A DNA stretch of 37,296 nt from a bacterium (GTDB taxonomy: Bacteria; Planctomycetota; Planctomycetia; Gemmatales; Gemmataceae), in NCBI GenBank assembly GCA_017308215.1, contig JAFKFQ010000271.1:1-37296 (forward strand). The letters are read 5' to 3'. Within the stretch, counting starts at the first letter, position 1. The number at the start of each line of letters is the position of its first letter. Below the pieces are notes generated by a model that saw nothing but the letters and a program-made list of their open reading frames with translations, was not told the DNA's origin and did not search any database. This document shows positions 1 to 8,815 of the stretch, one piece after another. Made by a program: the position numbers and the translations under genes.

Positions 1-477
1 GGAACGGGGCCTTGCCCTCGTCGGCGGCGGACGTCCCGCGGTGGGCCGGGACGACGACCCGGCGCGGACGCCGTCCCCTCGTCCGGGAAACCGCCACGGT
101 GTACGAGCGGGGCGTGCGCGTGGCTGAGGCGGCGTTCCGCACCATCGCCACGCGGTTGGCACGCTCACCCACGCGGCCCACGTGGAGCCCCACCATCCAA
201 CCCAAGGGACCGGGAGACGAACTCCCCGCTCCTGCCTTACGCCCGGCCGCGAAGTGCCCGGTAGTCGGTCCGCAGGTGGGCAGCGACCTCATGCTAGATC
301 GCGCCCCACACCTTGTCGTGCAGATCGCCGGCCAGCACGCCCTCCGCGCCGCCGGCGGAGTGGCTGGATCTGCTGAAGGCCCGCAGGTCGCCGCTGAGTC
401 GGCGGCGGAGTGACACCGCACCGACGCGCGGCTGCGCCAGGCGACGGGGGCTCGTGCGGGAGTAGCGGCTTTCGCAG
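1..477. other. Stretch without a recognisable gene
   Basis: Both strands contain open frames, but none gives a protein I recognise. The predicted peptides are rich in Arg, Pro and Ala, as expected for random reading of GC-rich DNA. It lies directly outside the IS relic and may be eroded mobile-element DNA. Confidence 0.4.
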
Positions 478-622
478 GTCGGGTCGAGTCTTCGAGGCCT
501 GACACCGCGGCGCGGGCGAATAAGTGTGAGGCCGGGAACCCGAGCTCCCGAGGGTTTGAGTTCCCGGCCCGAATCTGTTGCAACTCGCACCGCGGTGTCA
601 GGTCTCGAAGACTCGACCCGAC
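478..622. repeat. 33-bp imperfect inverted repeat with a nested hairpin
   Basis: The arms at 478-510 and 590-622 are reverse complements with a single mismatch over 33 bases. The 79-base interior contains a second, smaller inverted repeat near 531-540 and 560-569. Part of the arm (core gggtcgagtcttcgag) recurs at 1622-1638 at the other side of the transposase relic. The arms are therefore probably IS termini, and the left arm may be the end of a second, otherwise lost copy. Confidence 0.75.
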
Positions 623-1638
623 CTAGCGAATCAGGTGGGCGAGGCCTTCCAGCAGCAGCCGGTAGGCCGGGCTCCGGCTGGTGGTGCCCCCCGGGCCTGG
701 TTCTTCTGCCGGTCGCTCGTCTCGATCCCGAACCGGGACCGGTAGGCGCCCCGGGCGGCCCGCCCGCCCGATCCCGGTCTTCCAGGCGGCGGTGTGTACC
801 CGGTCGGCCAGCTGGTCGAACAGCCGGTTCCGGGCGTTGGCGCCGCTCCCCCTTCCGCCGGAGCGGGATGGCGTAGGCGAGCCGGCGCTCATGGGAGCAG
901 GAGCAGGGTGTCGCCGCTGTCGAACCCGCTGTCGGCGGTCACCCCCCGGACCTTCAGCCCGCCGGCGGCGACCCGGTCGAGCAGCCGGCGGACCAGGTCG
1001 TGCGGCCGGTCGCCGGGGGGGATACGGTTCCAGGGCGGCCGTGTACCGCCGTCCGGTCTCCACCAAGACGGCCGTCGCGTACCCGTGAAAGTCCTTGGTG
1101 CCGTCCTTCCGCGGTCCACCGACCACGGCCGTGACCGCCGGCCGTAGTCGGGGACGAGGTGCGTATCGAGGGCGAGGACCCCGCGGCGGCGGTCGAGTCG
1201 GGAGAGGTGGAGGACGGCGTGCAGCCCGCGGTTGAGCCCGGCGGTCACGGCGCCGACGGCCCCGGTGTTGACGTGGACAGCCCGGTCGGCGGGGTGGTGG
1301 GGGAACGGGAACCGGCGGCGGACGACGTCGAACAGGGAGGTGGCCCCGGTGGCGACCAGGAGGAGGAGCCGCAACGCCGGAGGTGACGCTACGATAGGGG
1401 GACGCATCGAGGACTTCTTGTCTGGGGTCGTGGTAAACCCAAGGTAGGAGCCTCGATGCGTTTTCCGACATACCGTGCGAAACAACTGGAAAGGGAGCGG
1501 CTCGTGGCCGTACCGGCGCACCGTTCACGCACCTCGACCAACGATCCAGCCGGCTCACACCGGCCGTTCGCCACGTCGAGGGATCGCACCCCACATCGAC
1601 CGATAGACGGGCCAGTTGGTTGGGTCGAGTCTTCGAGA
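603..1638 (-). mobile_element. Degenerate insertion sequence with 17-bp terminal inverted repeats
   Basis: The sequence tctcgaagactcgaccc at 603-619 is the exact reverse complement of 1622-1638, and the interval between them holds a broken transposase on the minus strand. The implied element is about 1.04 kb. No clear target-site duplication was seen outside the repeats. The left end is joined to a longer inverted repeat (478-622), so insertion or deletion of a related copy has probably rearranged this end. Confidence 0.65.
623..1407 (-). pseudogene. Broken DDE transposase (IS4/ISH3-like group)
   Basis: Reading from an ATG at 1407, pieces of a DDE-type transposase appear in alternating frames. 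First comes ALDTHLVPDYG, then a shift to GGPRKDGTKDFHGYATAVLV, a return to GVTADSGFDSGDTLLLL, then GANARNRLFDQLADRV. A fragment FGIETSDRQKNQ, which would carry the catalytic Glu, is in yet another frame, and the end is AYRLLLEGLAHLIR. The N-terminal hydrophobic segment and the DxxLVPDYG and DSGFDS blocks fit the large planctomycete transposase group. Several frameshifts and an abrupt end at the terminal repeat make it non-functional as read. The family name is from memory of these motifs and is less certain than the transposase call. An 11-bp inverted repeat (1402-1412 with 1451-1461) overlaps the start codon. Confidence 0.7.
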
Positions 1639-2051
1639 GCTGCCGTTCTCCGCCATCCGTCGACGCGCCGCTCGACGGGGATGGAGCCCACCACGCGGTG
1701 GCCGTCGGCCGCGCATCGCTGCGCGGGCCGGCAGCCGCCGGTGGGTGAGGTGTCGGGTTCCGGCGCGGTGCCCCGGTCGGCCGCTCGTGCCGCGGGGGTC
1801 GCAGGAGTGACCCTGCTCGGTCGCTCGGACGACCGCCCCCGCGGGCACACCCTAGTCCTGAATACAGACATGTTCGGGAAAACTACACTCCACATTTCTC
1901 GAGGCACGGATGCTGACGCTGTCCTTCAACCGGCTTGAATCCGGGCTAACGCTCCAGAATCACTTCAACGCCTGAGCCCCGACTCTCGCTGCGAATAATT
2001 TCAGTATGTTCAATGGATAGATTTCATGACTCGTGAATGTTGAAGGCGTAT
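1639..2051. other. Intergenic stretch downstream of the CHAT gene
   Basis: No convincing gene is visible. The last 130 bases are clearly richer in A and T than the surroundings, as expected for a 3' untranslated or terminator zone of the minus-strand gene ending at 2052. I see no strong hairpin with a T-run. Confidence 0.4.
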
Positions 2052-5000
2052 CTACCGACCTTCTATCCGGTTTTCTTGCCCCCAGCAGGCGACCTTGATC
2101 AAGGCGAGAGCCCCCGCCAGTCGAGCGAGGCATCGTCGTGATCGCCGTCTCGACCCCAATCGTCGCCGGGGGCCATTGCGACGAGATTCCGTCCCCGTCC
2201 CGTCCGCTCCTCGGGGGAAAAGCCCGGATGGGGGACCGCCGAGCCGGGTGAGCTCGGCCCGACGCTCATGCCATTCCCTTGCGTCGAGGGGCGCGCCGAT
2301 CCCGCTCGGGGTGACCCGGAGCCCGGTTTGTACCTCCACCCACGCCGTGATCCGGGGCTCGTCGTCCGGGATCGGGGTCGGGATCGGCCAGATGCGGACG
2401 GTGCCGTCCCAGCTGCCGGTCACGGCCCACTTCCCGTCCGGGGTGAATTCGGCGTCGCTCACCCCGCTGTCGTGGACGAACGGGGGCGAGACCGGCTTCC
2501 CGGTCGCCACGTCCCACACCCGGGCCGTTTGGTCGTAGCTCGCGGTGATGACCTGCGTCTCCGCCCGGTTCGCGGAGATCCCCCACACCTCACTGGCGTG
2601 GACGAGCGGGAGCGGGACCGCTTCCCGACCGTCGTCCCCGTGCCACACTTCGCCGGAGTTGAAGTTCGTCCCCCCGAGCACCAGCCGCCCGGCCGGGCTG
2701 AACCGCGACAGCTGGATGCCGACGCGGTTCGGGAGGAGGTTCACCGGCGCCCCGGTGGCGGCGTGCCAGAGGCCGCGGCCGCGCGCGCTGCGCGTCAGGA
2801 GGCGGTCGCCGGCCGGGTTGAACGCGACCGCCCGGACGTTGTCGCGCATGCCGTCGACGCGGTGCTCGATCGGTCCGACCACACTCGCCCCGGTCTCGGT
2901 CGAGAACACCTGCACCGTGCCGTCGCGTGCGGCGATGGCGACCCGCTTCCGGTCCGGGCTGAACGCCACCGCGCGGACGCGCAGGAGGAACCCGTCGTCG
3001 ACCATCTCGTCCGCCGGCGGGCCGAGCCCGTCGGGGACGGCGATCTCGCACAACGGTCGTCCGGTGTCGATGTCGACCAGCGCGTAGCGGGACGGCATCG
3101 GCGCCCGCACGACCGCGAGCCGCCCGTCGGGGCAGGCGGCGAGGAGGTCGGTCCTCCTCGGGGAAACCGGCCCCGGCGTTCCGGGCGGCGGGATGTCAAA
3201 GACGAAGGTGCGGAAGGTGATGTCGTGGGCAATGAGGCGCTTGCCGTCGGTGCTGAACTCGACCTCGGCGACCTGCCGCGCGCCCTTCGCCTTCGGGCCG
3301 TCCGGCCCCCCGGAGCACAGAAACTCCGTCGGCCCGGCCCGCCCGTCAAGGTGGTAGAGGTACACCCGACCGTTGCGGGTGCTGGCGGCGACCGCCGTTC
3401 CGTCCGGGCTCACGTCCAGGGAGAGCACGTTGTTGACGACCTTGCCTTCCTTGCCGAGGGGGAGGAGCAACTTCGTCGACGAGTGCTCGCGCGCGGGCCG
3501 CCCCCACAGGCGCACCGTGCCGTCGATGTTGGCGGTGAACACCGACCCGTCCGGGCGGAGGCCGACGCCGACGAGCCACCCCTGCGGCGACAGCCGCTCG
3601 CCGGACCCGAAGTGCTTCTCCTTCGCGTGGGTGATGGCCATGCCGCCGGACGGGTTGACCGCGAGGAGGTGGTCCGCGTTCTTCGGGTCGAAGACCGCCC
3701 GGACGGTGTGCTCGGGGCTCGACCGCTTGCTCAGGTACTTGAGCTCTTTGTGCTCTACCTGGTTGGCGGCCTCGGCGGTGTTCATCACGTAGACGACGAT
3801 GCCGCCGGCCGCGACTTGCTTCCCGTCCGGGCTGAACCCCACGGCGGTCACGATGACGTCGAGCGGGAAGCGCCGGAGGACCTGGCCGTCCGCGGTGTTC
3901 ACGAGGTGGAAGACGCCGGCGCTCCCGGACGGGGCGTTGGCGCCGCGGCCGCACCCGGTGGCCATGAGCGCCCCGTCCGGGCTGAACTCGATCGCGAACA
4001 CCTTCCCCTGGTGCGTCTGATCCGGCAAGAGCTTCTTCCCCTCGTGCTTCTGGTTCGCCCCGGGGTGGCCCTTGAACGTGGCGTCCCACACGCTCACCGT
4101 GCCGACGGTGTTGGTCGTCGCGACCGTCTTCCGGTCGGGGCTCAGGACGGCCGGCCCCACCCCGTGCGTCTTGAACTCGGCCCCGAGCGGCTTGCCCTCG
4201 GCCGCGTCCCAGAGCCGGGCGGAGCCGGCGCCGTCGGAGACGAGCACGGTCCGGCCGTCGCGGTGGACGGCGCCCCAGACGTCGACGGTCGGCGTCGTGG
4301 TCGACAGGTTCGGGATCCGCCTGCCGACCGCCGCCGGGGGCGCGCCGGGCGGGCCGTCGATGTCGTAGAGCTGGGCGCCGTCGGGGTGGCGGCACAGGAC
4401 GTACCGGCCGTCCGGGTCCGTCGCCAGCGCCGGGCTGGGGAAGGTGCGGACGTCGTCCAGGCAGAGCTGGCGGACGGCCCAGCCGGACAGGTTCGCGAGG
4501 ATCGCCTTGCGGAGCGCGGCGGCGTCGGCCCCGGTGTCGCCCGGCGGGCACACCTGGAGGCCGTACGCCATGCTGAGCATCCCGAACCGGGGCCGCCCCT
4601 GCTCGCAGAGCGCGACCCCGCGGTCCAGGGCCATCGTCGCGGCCCGGATCTTCGCCTTCCGGGCGTTGTCCTGCGCCGCCGCCTCGCTGGCCTTGGCCAG
4701 CGCCTCGTTCTTCTTCGCCTCGCCCTCGTTCTTCCGGGCGAGGCCGGCCTGGCTGGCGGCCAGCAGGGCGAGGAGGCACGCCGCCGTGGCGAGCCCGGCG
4801 AGTACGGCCGTCACCGCCCCGCGGACGCGCTTCTGGCGGGCCAGTTGCGCGCGCATCGCGGCCACGAACGCGGCCGTCCAGGTCAGGTAGTTCCGGGCCA
4901 CGTCGGCGTTCGGCAGCCCCCGCGCGCCCCGCGGCGGGCCGCCGCCGGCCCCGGCCTCCCACCGCTCCATGGCGGCGCGGAACTCCTCGCGGAGGGCCCG

Positions 5001-7259
5001 CCCCTGGGGGTCCTCGGCCAGCCACCCGCGGAGCCGGTCCCAGTGGCGGAGGAGCGCCTCGTGCGACAGATCCACGAACGTCGAGGTTAGGTCGCCCGGG
5101 TCGCTGCGGATCGTCAGCAGCCGCTCGCCGACGAAGTAGTCGATCACCGCCCGGGCCGCGTCGGGCTTCCCGGTCTCGGCCTCGAGATCGGCCCGGGGCC
5201 GCGGCTGGCGCGTCCCGCGGCTGCTCACCAGGGCCTTGACGACCTGCTCCGCCACCGCCCGCGCGCCCGGGCCGAGCCCGGTGACGGTCGGGGTCGCCTG
5301 GTACACGTCCTCGGCGTGCTGGGCGATGGCCGTGCCGAGGCCGCCGAGGGCGTCGTACTCGGAATGCGTGAATTCCGTCTGCCCCTTCTCGACGGCCTTG
5401 AGCCAGAGCCGCTCGAGGGCGAACTGGAGGAGCGGGAGCGAGGGCGCCGCGCCGTCGGTCGCGGCGAGGAGGGGCGTGGCGAGGATGCGGTCGAGGAGCC
5501 CGACGGCGTGGTCCGGGTGGCCGTCCGCCAGCGGCCCCTCGAACGTGTACCCGCAGTGCGCCGCCGGCCCGGCGACGATGTCGCGGAGGTGCTCGGCGCT
5601 CGGCGGGCGGAGCACCCACGGCCGGCGGAGGAGCGCGCTCAACCCCGGCAGCCCGGCCGACTGGCCGAGGAACTCGCTCCGCATGCCGATCACCAGCCGG
5701 AACCGGTCCGGCCGCTCGGCCGCCAGGTCCGCGAGCGCCCGCGTCATCAACCTCGCCTCGACCGGGTCCGGGGCGAGGGTGAAGACCTCCTCGAACTGGT
5801 CGAAGATGACGAGGAGCGGCCGGCCGTCGGCGCGCAGCGCCGCGGCGAGCCCGGACGGGGTCGCGGGGGCCGCGGCGCCGGGGCACAGGGCCGCGAGGAG
5901 CGCCTGCGCCGGGTGGTAGCCCGGGCGCAGCGAGACGACCCGCCACCGGTCGAGCCCCGCGAGCCCGCCCTGGCGGACGGCGTACACCAGCCCCGCCTGC
6001 AGCAGCGACGTCTTCCCGCTCCCCGAGTCCCCGACCACGCCGACGGCCGGCTCGGAGCGCAGGATCTGCAGCAACTCCGACACCTCGGCCCGGCGGCCGA
6101 AGAACAGGTCGGCGTCGCGCTCGGTGAAGCTCGACAGGCCGCGGTACGGGGACACGAACTGGAACGCCGCCCGCTGCCGCGTCCCGCCCAGCGCCCCCGG
6201 CCGCGCCCACAGTTCGAGGAACGCCCACGTCCACTCCGTCTCGGGGACGTCCGCCGTCAGCGCGTCCTCCGGCGACTTCCCGGCGGCGAGCGCCCGGTAG
6301 AAGCCGGCTGCGGCGGTGGTGCTGTGCTCGGCGTCGAGCGGGAACGTGGACGCCACGACCGCGGCGAGGTTCCCGCCGCGCGGGCTGAGGAGCTGTTGCG
6401 CGACGCCACCGAACCCGCCCCGGCCCCCGGTCTGCCCGGCCTTGCACACCTGGAGGAACGCCAGCCCCGCCGTCCCCGCCCCGCACCACTCGGCGAGTTC
6501 CCCGGCGGTCGTCTCCGCCGGCGAGCCGTCGGGCCGGCACAGCAGCACGCCGGCCCCGTGCCCGTGCGCGAGCAGGTGGAACACCCCGAAATCGCCGGCG
6601 ACCGCCGCCCGCAGCGCCTCGCGGGTGGTCCGCGTGAACGCGGCGAAGTCCGTGACGTCGGCCAGCGGGATCGCGCCGGTCGGCCCGCACAGGAACACAT
6701 CGGCGGACCCGCGGAGGGCCGCGCACAGCGCCCTCAGCCGACCCGGGGCGCCGAACGCGGGCACGTCGGCGCCGACCGGCTCCGCGACTGCGACCAGCAC
6801 GCGCGGCCGCTCCCCGAGGGTGAGCGGCCGCGGCGAGCAGCGGCGGAGAATGCGGACGAACCGGACCGGATTCCCCTTCCCGTCGCGGAACAGGAACCAG
6901 TCGTCGTTCGGCTCACAGAGCAAGCCGTAGGGCAGGTCGCGGACGGCCTCGGTGGTGGCGTCGATGAGGAGCCGGACGGGCTGTCCCGCCGCCCGCGCCC
7001 GGGCCAGCACCTCCGTCCACTTCTTGCCGTTCTCGGCCTGGCCGAGCAGGGCCGCGAACAGGTCCTTGCCGAGCTGTCGCGCCGCGTCCGGCGGCAGGTC
7101 GGCGCCCTGCGCGAGGAACGGCACCCACTCCGCGATGCTGGGGGGGAGCTCGCTCAGCACGTCGCCCTCGGTGTCGCCGAGGTCCTCGGTGAAGAGTTCC
7201 GCCCGGAACTGGTCGCCGTACTGGGAGACGGCAAGGCGGACGTGGTACGGGGCGGGCAT
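2052..7259 (-). CDS. CHAT protease - nSTAND1 NTPase - WD40 repeat protein
   Basis: This 1735-residue protein joins a caspase-like CHAT protease to a STAND switch and a beta-propeller sensor. The CHAT domain (about residues 90-350) has His232 in HLLAHG and Cys272 in FLQVCKAG, the expected dyad. The STAND module follows, with an entry motif near 370-390 (SPYRGLSSF, FFGRRAE), Walker A GDSGSGKT at 410-417 and Walker B LLVIFDQFEE at 482-491. A membrane-spanning or strongly hydrophobic helix lies near 813-836, then an Ala/Lys/Glu-rich coiled coil, then WD40 repeats from about 910 to 1625 (for example AVAFSPDRKRVAIAARDGT). The open frame extends upstream past 8300, but that part overlaps the protease gene ending at 7271. 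The ATG at 7259, 11 nt after that stop, is the better start. The Arg-rich last 60 residues are unlike typical family ends and may be a run-on tail. By analogy with known STAND effectors, ligand or protein sensing by the propeller would release the protease (inference). Confidence 0.9.
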   Translation of the reverse strand: MPAPYHVRLAVSQYGDQFRAELFTEDLGDTEGDVLSELPPSIAEWVPFLAQGADLPPDAARQLGKDLFAALLGQAENGKKWTEVLARARAAGQPVRLLIDATTEAVRDLPYGLLCEPNDDWFLFRDGKGNPVRFVRILRRCSPRPLTLGERPRVLVAVAEPVGADVPAFGAPGRLRALCAALRGSADVFLCGPTGAIPLADVTDFAAFTRTTREALRAAVAGDFGVFHLLAHGHGAGVLLCRPDGSPAETTAGELAEWCGAGTAGLAFLQVCKAGQTGGRGGFGGVAQQLLSPRGGNLAAVVASTFPLDAEHSTTAAAGFYRALAAGKSPEDALTADVPETEWTWAFLELWARPGALGGTRQRAAFQFVSPYRGLSSFTERDADLFFGRRAEVSELLQILRSEPAVGVVGDSGSGKTSLLQAGLVYAVRQGGLAGLDRWRVVSLRPGYHPAQALLAALCPGAAAPATPSGLAAALRADGRPLLVIFDQFEEVFTLAPDPVEARLMTRALADLAAERPDRFRLVIGMRSEFLGQSAGLPGLSALLRRPWVLRPPSAEHLRDIVAGPAAHCGYTFEGPLADGHPDHAVGLLDRILATPLLAATDGAAPSLPLLQFALERLWLKAVEKGQTEFTHSEYDALGGLGTAIAQHAEDVYQATPTVTGLGPGARAVAEQVVKALVSSRGTRQPRPRADLEAETGKPDAARAVIDYFVGERLLTIRSDPGDLTSTFVDLSHEALLRHWDRLRGWLAEDPQGRALREEFRAAMERWEAGAGGGPPRGARGLPNADVARNYLTWTAAFVAAMRAQLARQKRVRGAVTAVLAGLATAACLLALLAASQAGLARKNEGEAKKNEALAKASEAAAQDNARKAKIRAATMALDRGVALCEQGRPRFGMLSMAYGLQVCPPGDTGADAAALRKAILANLSGWAVRQLCLDDVRTFPSPALATDPDGRYVLCRHPDGAQLYDIDGPPGAPPAAVGRRIPNLSTTTPTVDVWGAVHRDGRTVLVSDGAGSARLWDAAEGKPLGAEFKTHGVGPAVLSPDRKTVATTNTVGTVSVWDATFKGHPGANQKHEGKKLLPDQTHQGKVFAIEFSPDGALMATGCGRGANAPSGSAGVFHLVNTADGQVLRRFPLDVIVTAVGFSPDGKQVAAGGIVVYVMNTAEAANQVEHKELKYLSKRSSPEHTVRAVFDPKNADHLLAVNPSGGMAITHAKEKHFGSGERLSPQGWLVGVGLRPDGSVFTANIDGTVRLWGRPAREHSSTKLLLPLGKEGKVVNNVLSLDVSPDGTAVAASTRNGRVYLYHLDGRAGPTEFLCSGGPDGPKAKGARQVAEVEFSTDGKRLIAHDITFRTFVFDIPPPGTPGPVSPRRTDLLAACPDGRLAVVRAPMPSRYALVDIDTGRPLCEIAVPDGLGPPADEMVDDGFLLRVRAVAFSPDRKRVAIAARDGTVQVFSTETGASVVGPIEHRVDGMRDNVRAVAFNPAGDRLLTRSARGRGLWHAATGAPVNLLPNRVGIQLSRFSPAGRLVLGGTNFNSGEVWHGDDGREAVPLPLVHASEVWGISANRAETQVITASYDQTARVWDVATGKPVSPPFVHDSGVSDAEFTPDGKWAVTGSWDGTVRIWPIPTPIPDDEPRITAWVEVQTGLRVTPSGIGAPLDAREWHERRAELTRLGGPPSGLFPRGADGTGTESRRNGPRRRLGSRRRSRRCLARLAGALALIKVACWGQENRIEGR

Positions 7260-7270
7260 GGCCGGGCCGC

Positions 7271-8686
7271 TCAGGTGAGGAGGTCGGGGCGCAGGCGCAC
7301 GGCCGGGTCGCCGAGGAGGACGTAGTTCTGCGCGTCGTTCCGCTCGGTCCAGCACGCCGCGAGTTCCGCGGCGGCCGGCTTCACCACGGCGGTCGAGTCG
7401 TCGAAGAAGCCCAGCAACTCGGCGGACAGAACCGCGTACCGCTCGCTGAAGCTCTTGGTGGCGTGCCCGACCGGCTCGCCGCCCAGGACTCGCGTGAGGA
7501 AGTCGCGGAACGGGCCGATCTGGGAGCCGGCGCCGGGCGATTTGATCGAGTAGCCCCACGCCCGCTCGACGTGCCCGACGACCGCGAGCGCCGGCCCGCC
7601 CGGGTGCGCAAGCAGCCGCTGCGGGAGGGCCGCGACGAACGGCGCCGGCGCGACCGCCACCGGCCCGCGGCCGCGCCCGGAGAGGAAGTTGTCGAACGCC
7701 GGGGTGCCGGCCCCGTAGCACGCGAACAGGAACGCGACGAGCCCGCCGACGTTCGCGCCGTCCCCGACCTCGGCGGCGGTGAGGTAGTGGGCCGGGCTTA
7801 CCTGCCCGAAGCCGGGCCAGTCCTGCGCGAGTAGCGCGCCCTGGGCCGGCCGCTGGCGCGCGTCGTCCTTCGGCCACCCCATCCCGTGCGACGCCGTGAA
7901 CAGCACTGCCGGCGCCGCGGCGCCGTGGAGCGCTTCGAGGAGGTTCGCCTTCGTGGCGTCGGCGGCCCTGAGGCAGCGGGCGCGGTAGCCCTTCGCCGCC
8001 GCGACCGCGGGGTCGTCGGGCGTGCCGTCGGCGAGCGGCGTCACGAGCGCATCGGCACTCATCTGGGTGGACCGGTCGGTGGCGTGCCGGGGCCCCCAAA
8101 ACACCACCTCCTTCGCGTTCCTCACTGCCGCCGCGGACTCGACCGCGGCGACGCCCTCGGCGTAGCGACGGTACTGCTCCGGCGCGTCGAACGCGAGCCG
8201 CCCGACGGCGTACTCCACGTCGAGGAGGTACTGGAAGTCGAACGGGATCTCCGCCGGGCCGCCGACGAGCGTGACGTAGTACGGGACCTTCTTCGGGTCC
8301 ACGGTGCCGGGCGCGATGCCGTGGCGCCGGAGCCACGTCTTCATCCCCTCGCCGGGCCGGTACTCCAGCACCTTACACCGGTCCGGCGGGACGCTCCTCT
8401 TGCGGTGGTCGATGAGTGGTTGGACCGCGGCCGCGAGTTCAGGGACGGCACCGGCCAGGAGGACGACCGCCCACCCGGCGCGGGCGGGGTTGGTGGGGTC
8501 CACGTCCATCGGCAGCCCGAGCTTCGGCCGCTTCAGCACACTGACCGCGGCGCGGAACCACGATTTGAGAAGCCCGTCGGGGGGCTTCCCGCCGGCAATG
8601 TCGGCGGCGGCGGCGGCCGACATCGGGCGGACGAGGTACTCGCCGGTGGTCCCGTCGATTCCGTTCAGTGTCAGCAGGTCGTCCAC
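7271..8686 (-). CDS. C25 (gingipain)-like cysteine peptidase
   Basis: A 471-residue protein of the caspase-haemoglobinase fold. The motif YYVTLVGGPAEIPF (about 136-149) and the closing NYVLLGDPAVRL (about 454-465) are typical of C25 peptidases. The catalytic pair is visible as His267 in VLFTASHGMGW and Cys323 in FLFACYGAGTP. No signal peptide is evident, unlike secreted gingipains, so it probably acts in the cytoplasm. The predicted start is a GTG at 8686 without a strong ribosome-binding site, and the next in-frame ATG is at residue 22, so the N-terminus is uncertain. It is 11 nt upstream of the CHAT-STAND-WD40 gene and almost surely cotranscribed with it. This suggests a two-protease unit in which one activates or cleaves the other (inference). 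Confidence 0.85.
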   Translation of the reverse strand: MDDLLTLNGIDGTTGEYLVRPMSAAAAADIAGGKPPDGLLKSWFRAAVSVLKRPKLGLPMDVDPTNPARAGWAVVLLAGAVPELAAAVQPLIDHRKRSVPPDRCKVLEYRPGEGMKTWLRRHGIAPGTVDPKKVPYYVTLVGGPAEIPFDFQYLLDVEYAVGRLAFDAPEQYRRYAEGVAAVESAAAVRNAKEVVFWGPRHATDRSTQMSADALVTPLADGTPDDPAVAAAKGYRARCLRAADATKANLLEALHGAAAPAVLFTASHGMGWPKDDARQRPAQGALLAQDWPGFGQVSPAHYLTAAEVGDGANVGGLVAFLFACYGAGTPAFDNFLSGRGRGPVAVAPAPFVAALPQRLLAHPGGPALAVVGHVERAWGYSIKSPGAGSQIGPFRDFLTRVLGGEPVGHATKSFSERYAVLSAELLGFFDDSTAVVKPAAAELAACWTERNDAQNYVLLGDPAVRLRPDLLT

Positions 8687-8815
8687 GGCGGCCCCGTTGT
8701 CAGTTTGATGGCCTGCGGTACGCCCTACGGGAGCATAAACGGATACGGCCGACGGCGTCGGTTGCGCTCGACGATCACCTTTTCGACCTCGACCATCCGG
8801 CCGGCGGGCTCGCTG

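Noticed and set aside
12-413. Plus-strand open frame at the left edge
   Set aside because: No recognisable family, no ribosome-binding site, low-complexity composition.
2268-5090. Long plus-strand open frame opposite the CHAT-STAND-WD40 gene
   Set aside because: It is an antisense shadow in GC-rich coding DNA; its product is repetitive Arg/Gly/Val sequence without domains, while the minus strand has clear motifs.
7260-8336. N-terminal extension of the CHAT gene frame
   Set aside because: This part overlaps the C25-like protease gene in another frame and has no domain; the ATG at 7259 fits the spacing.
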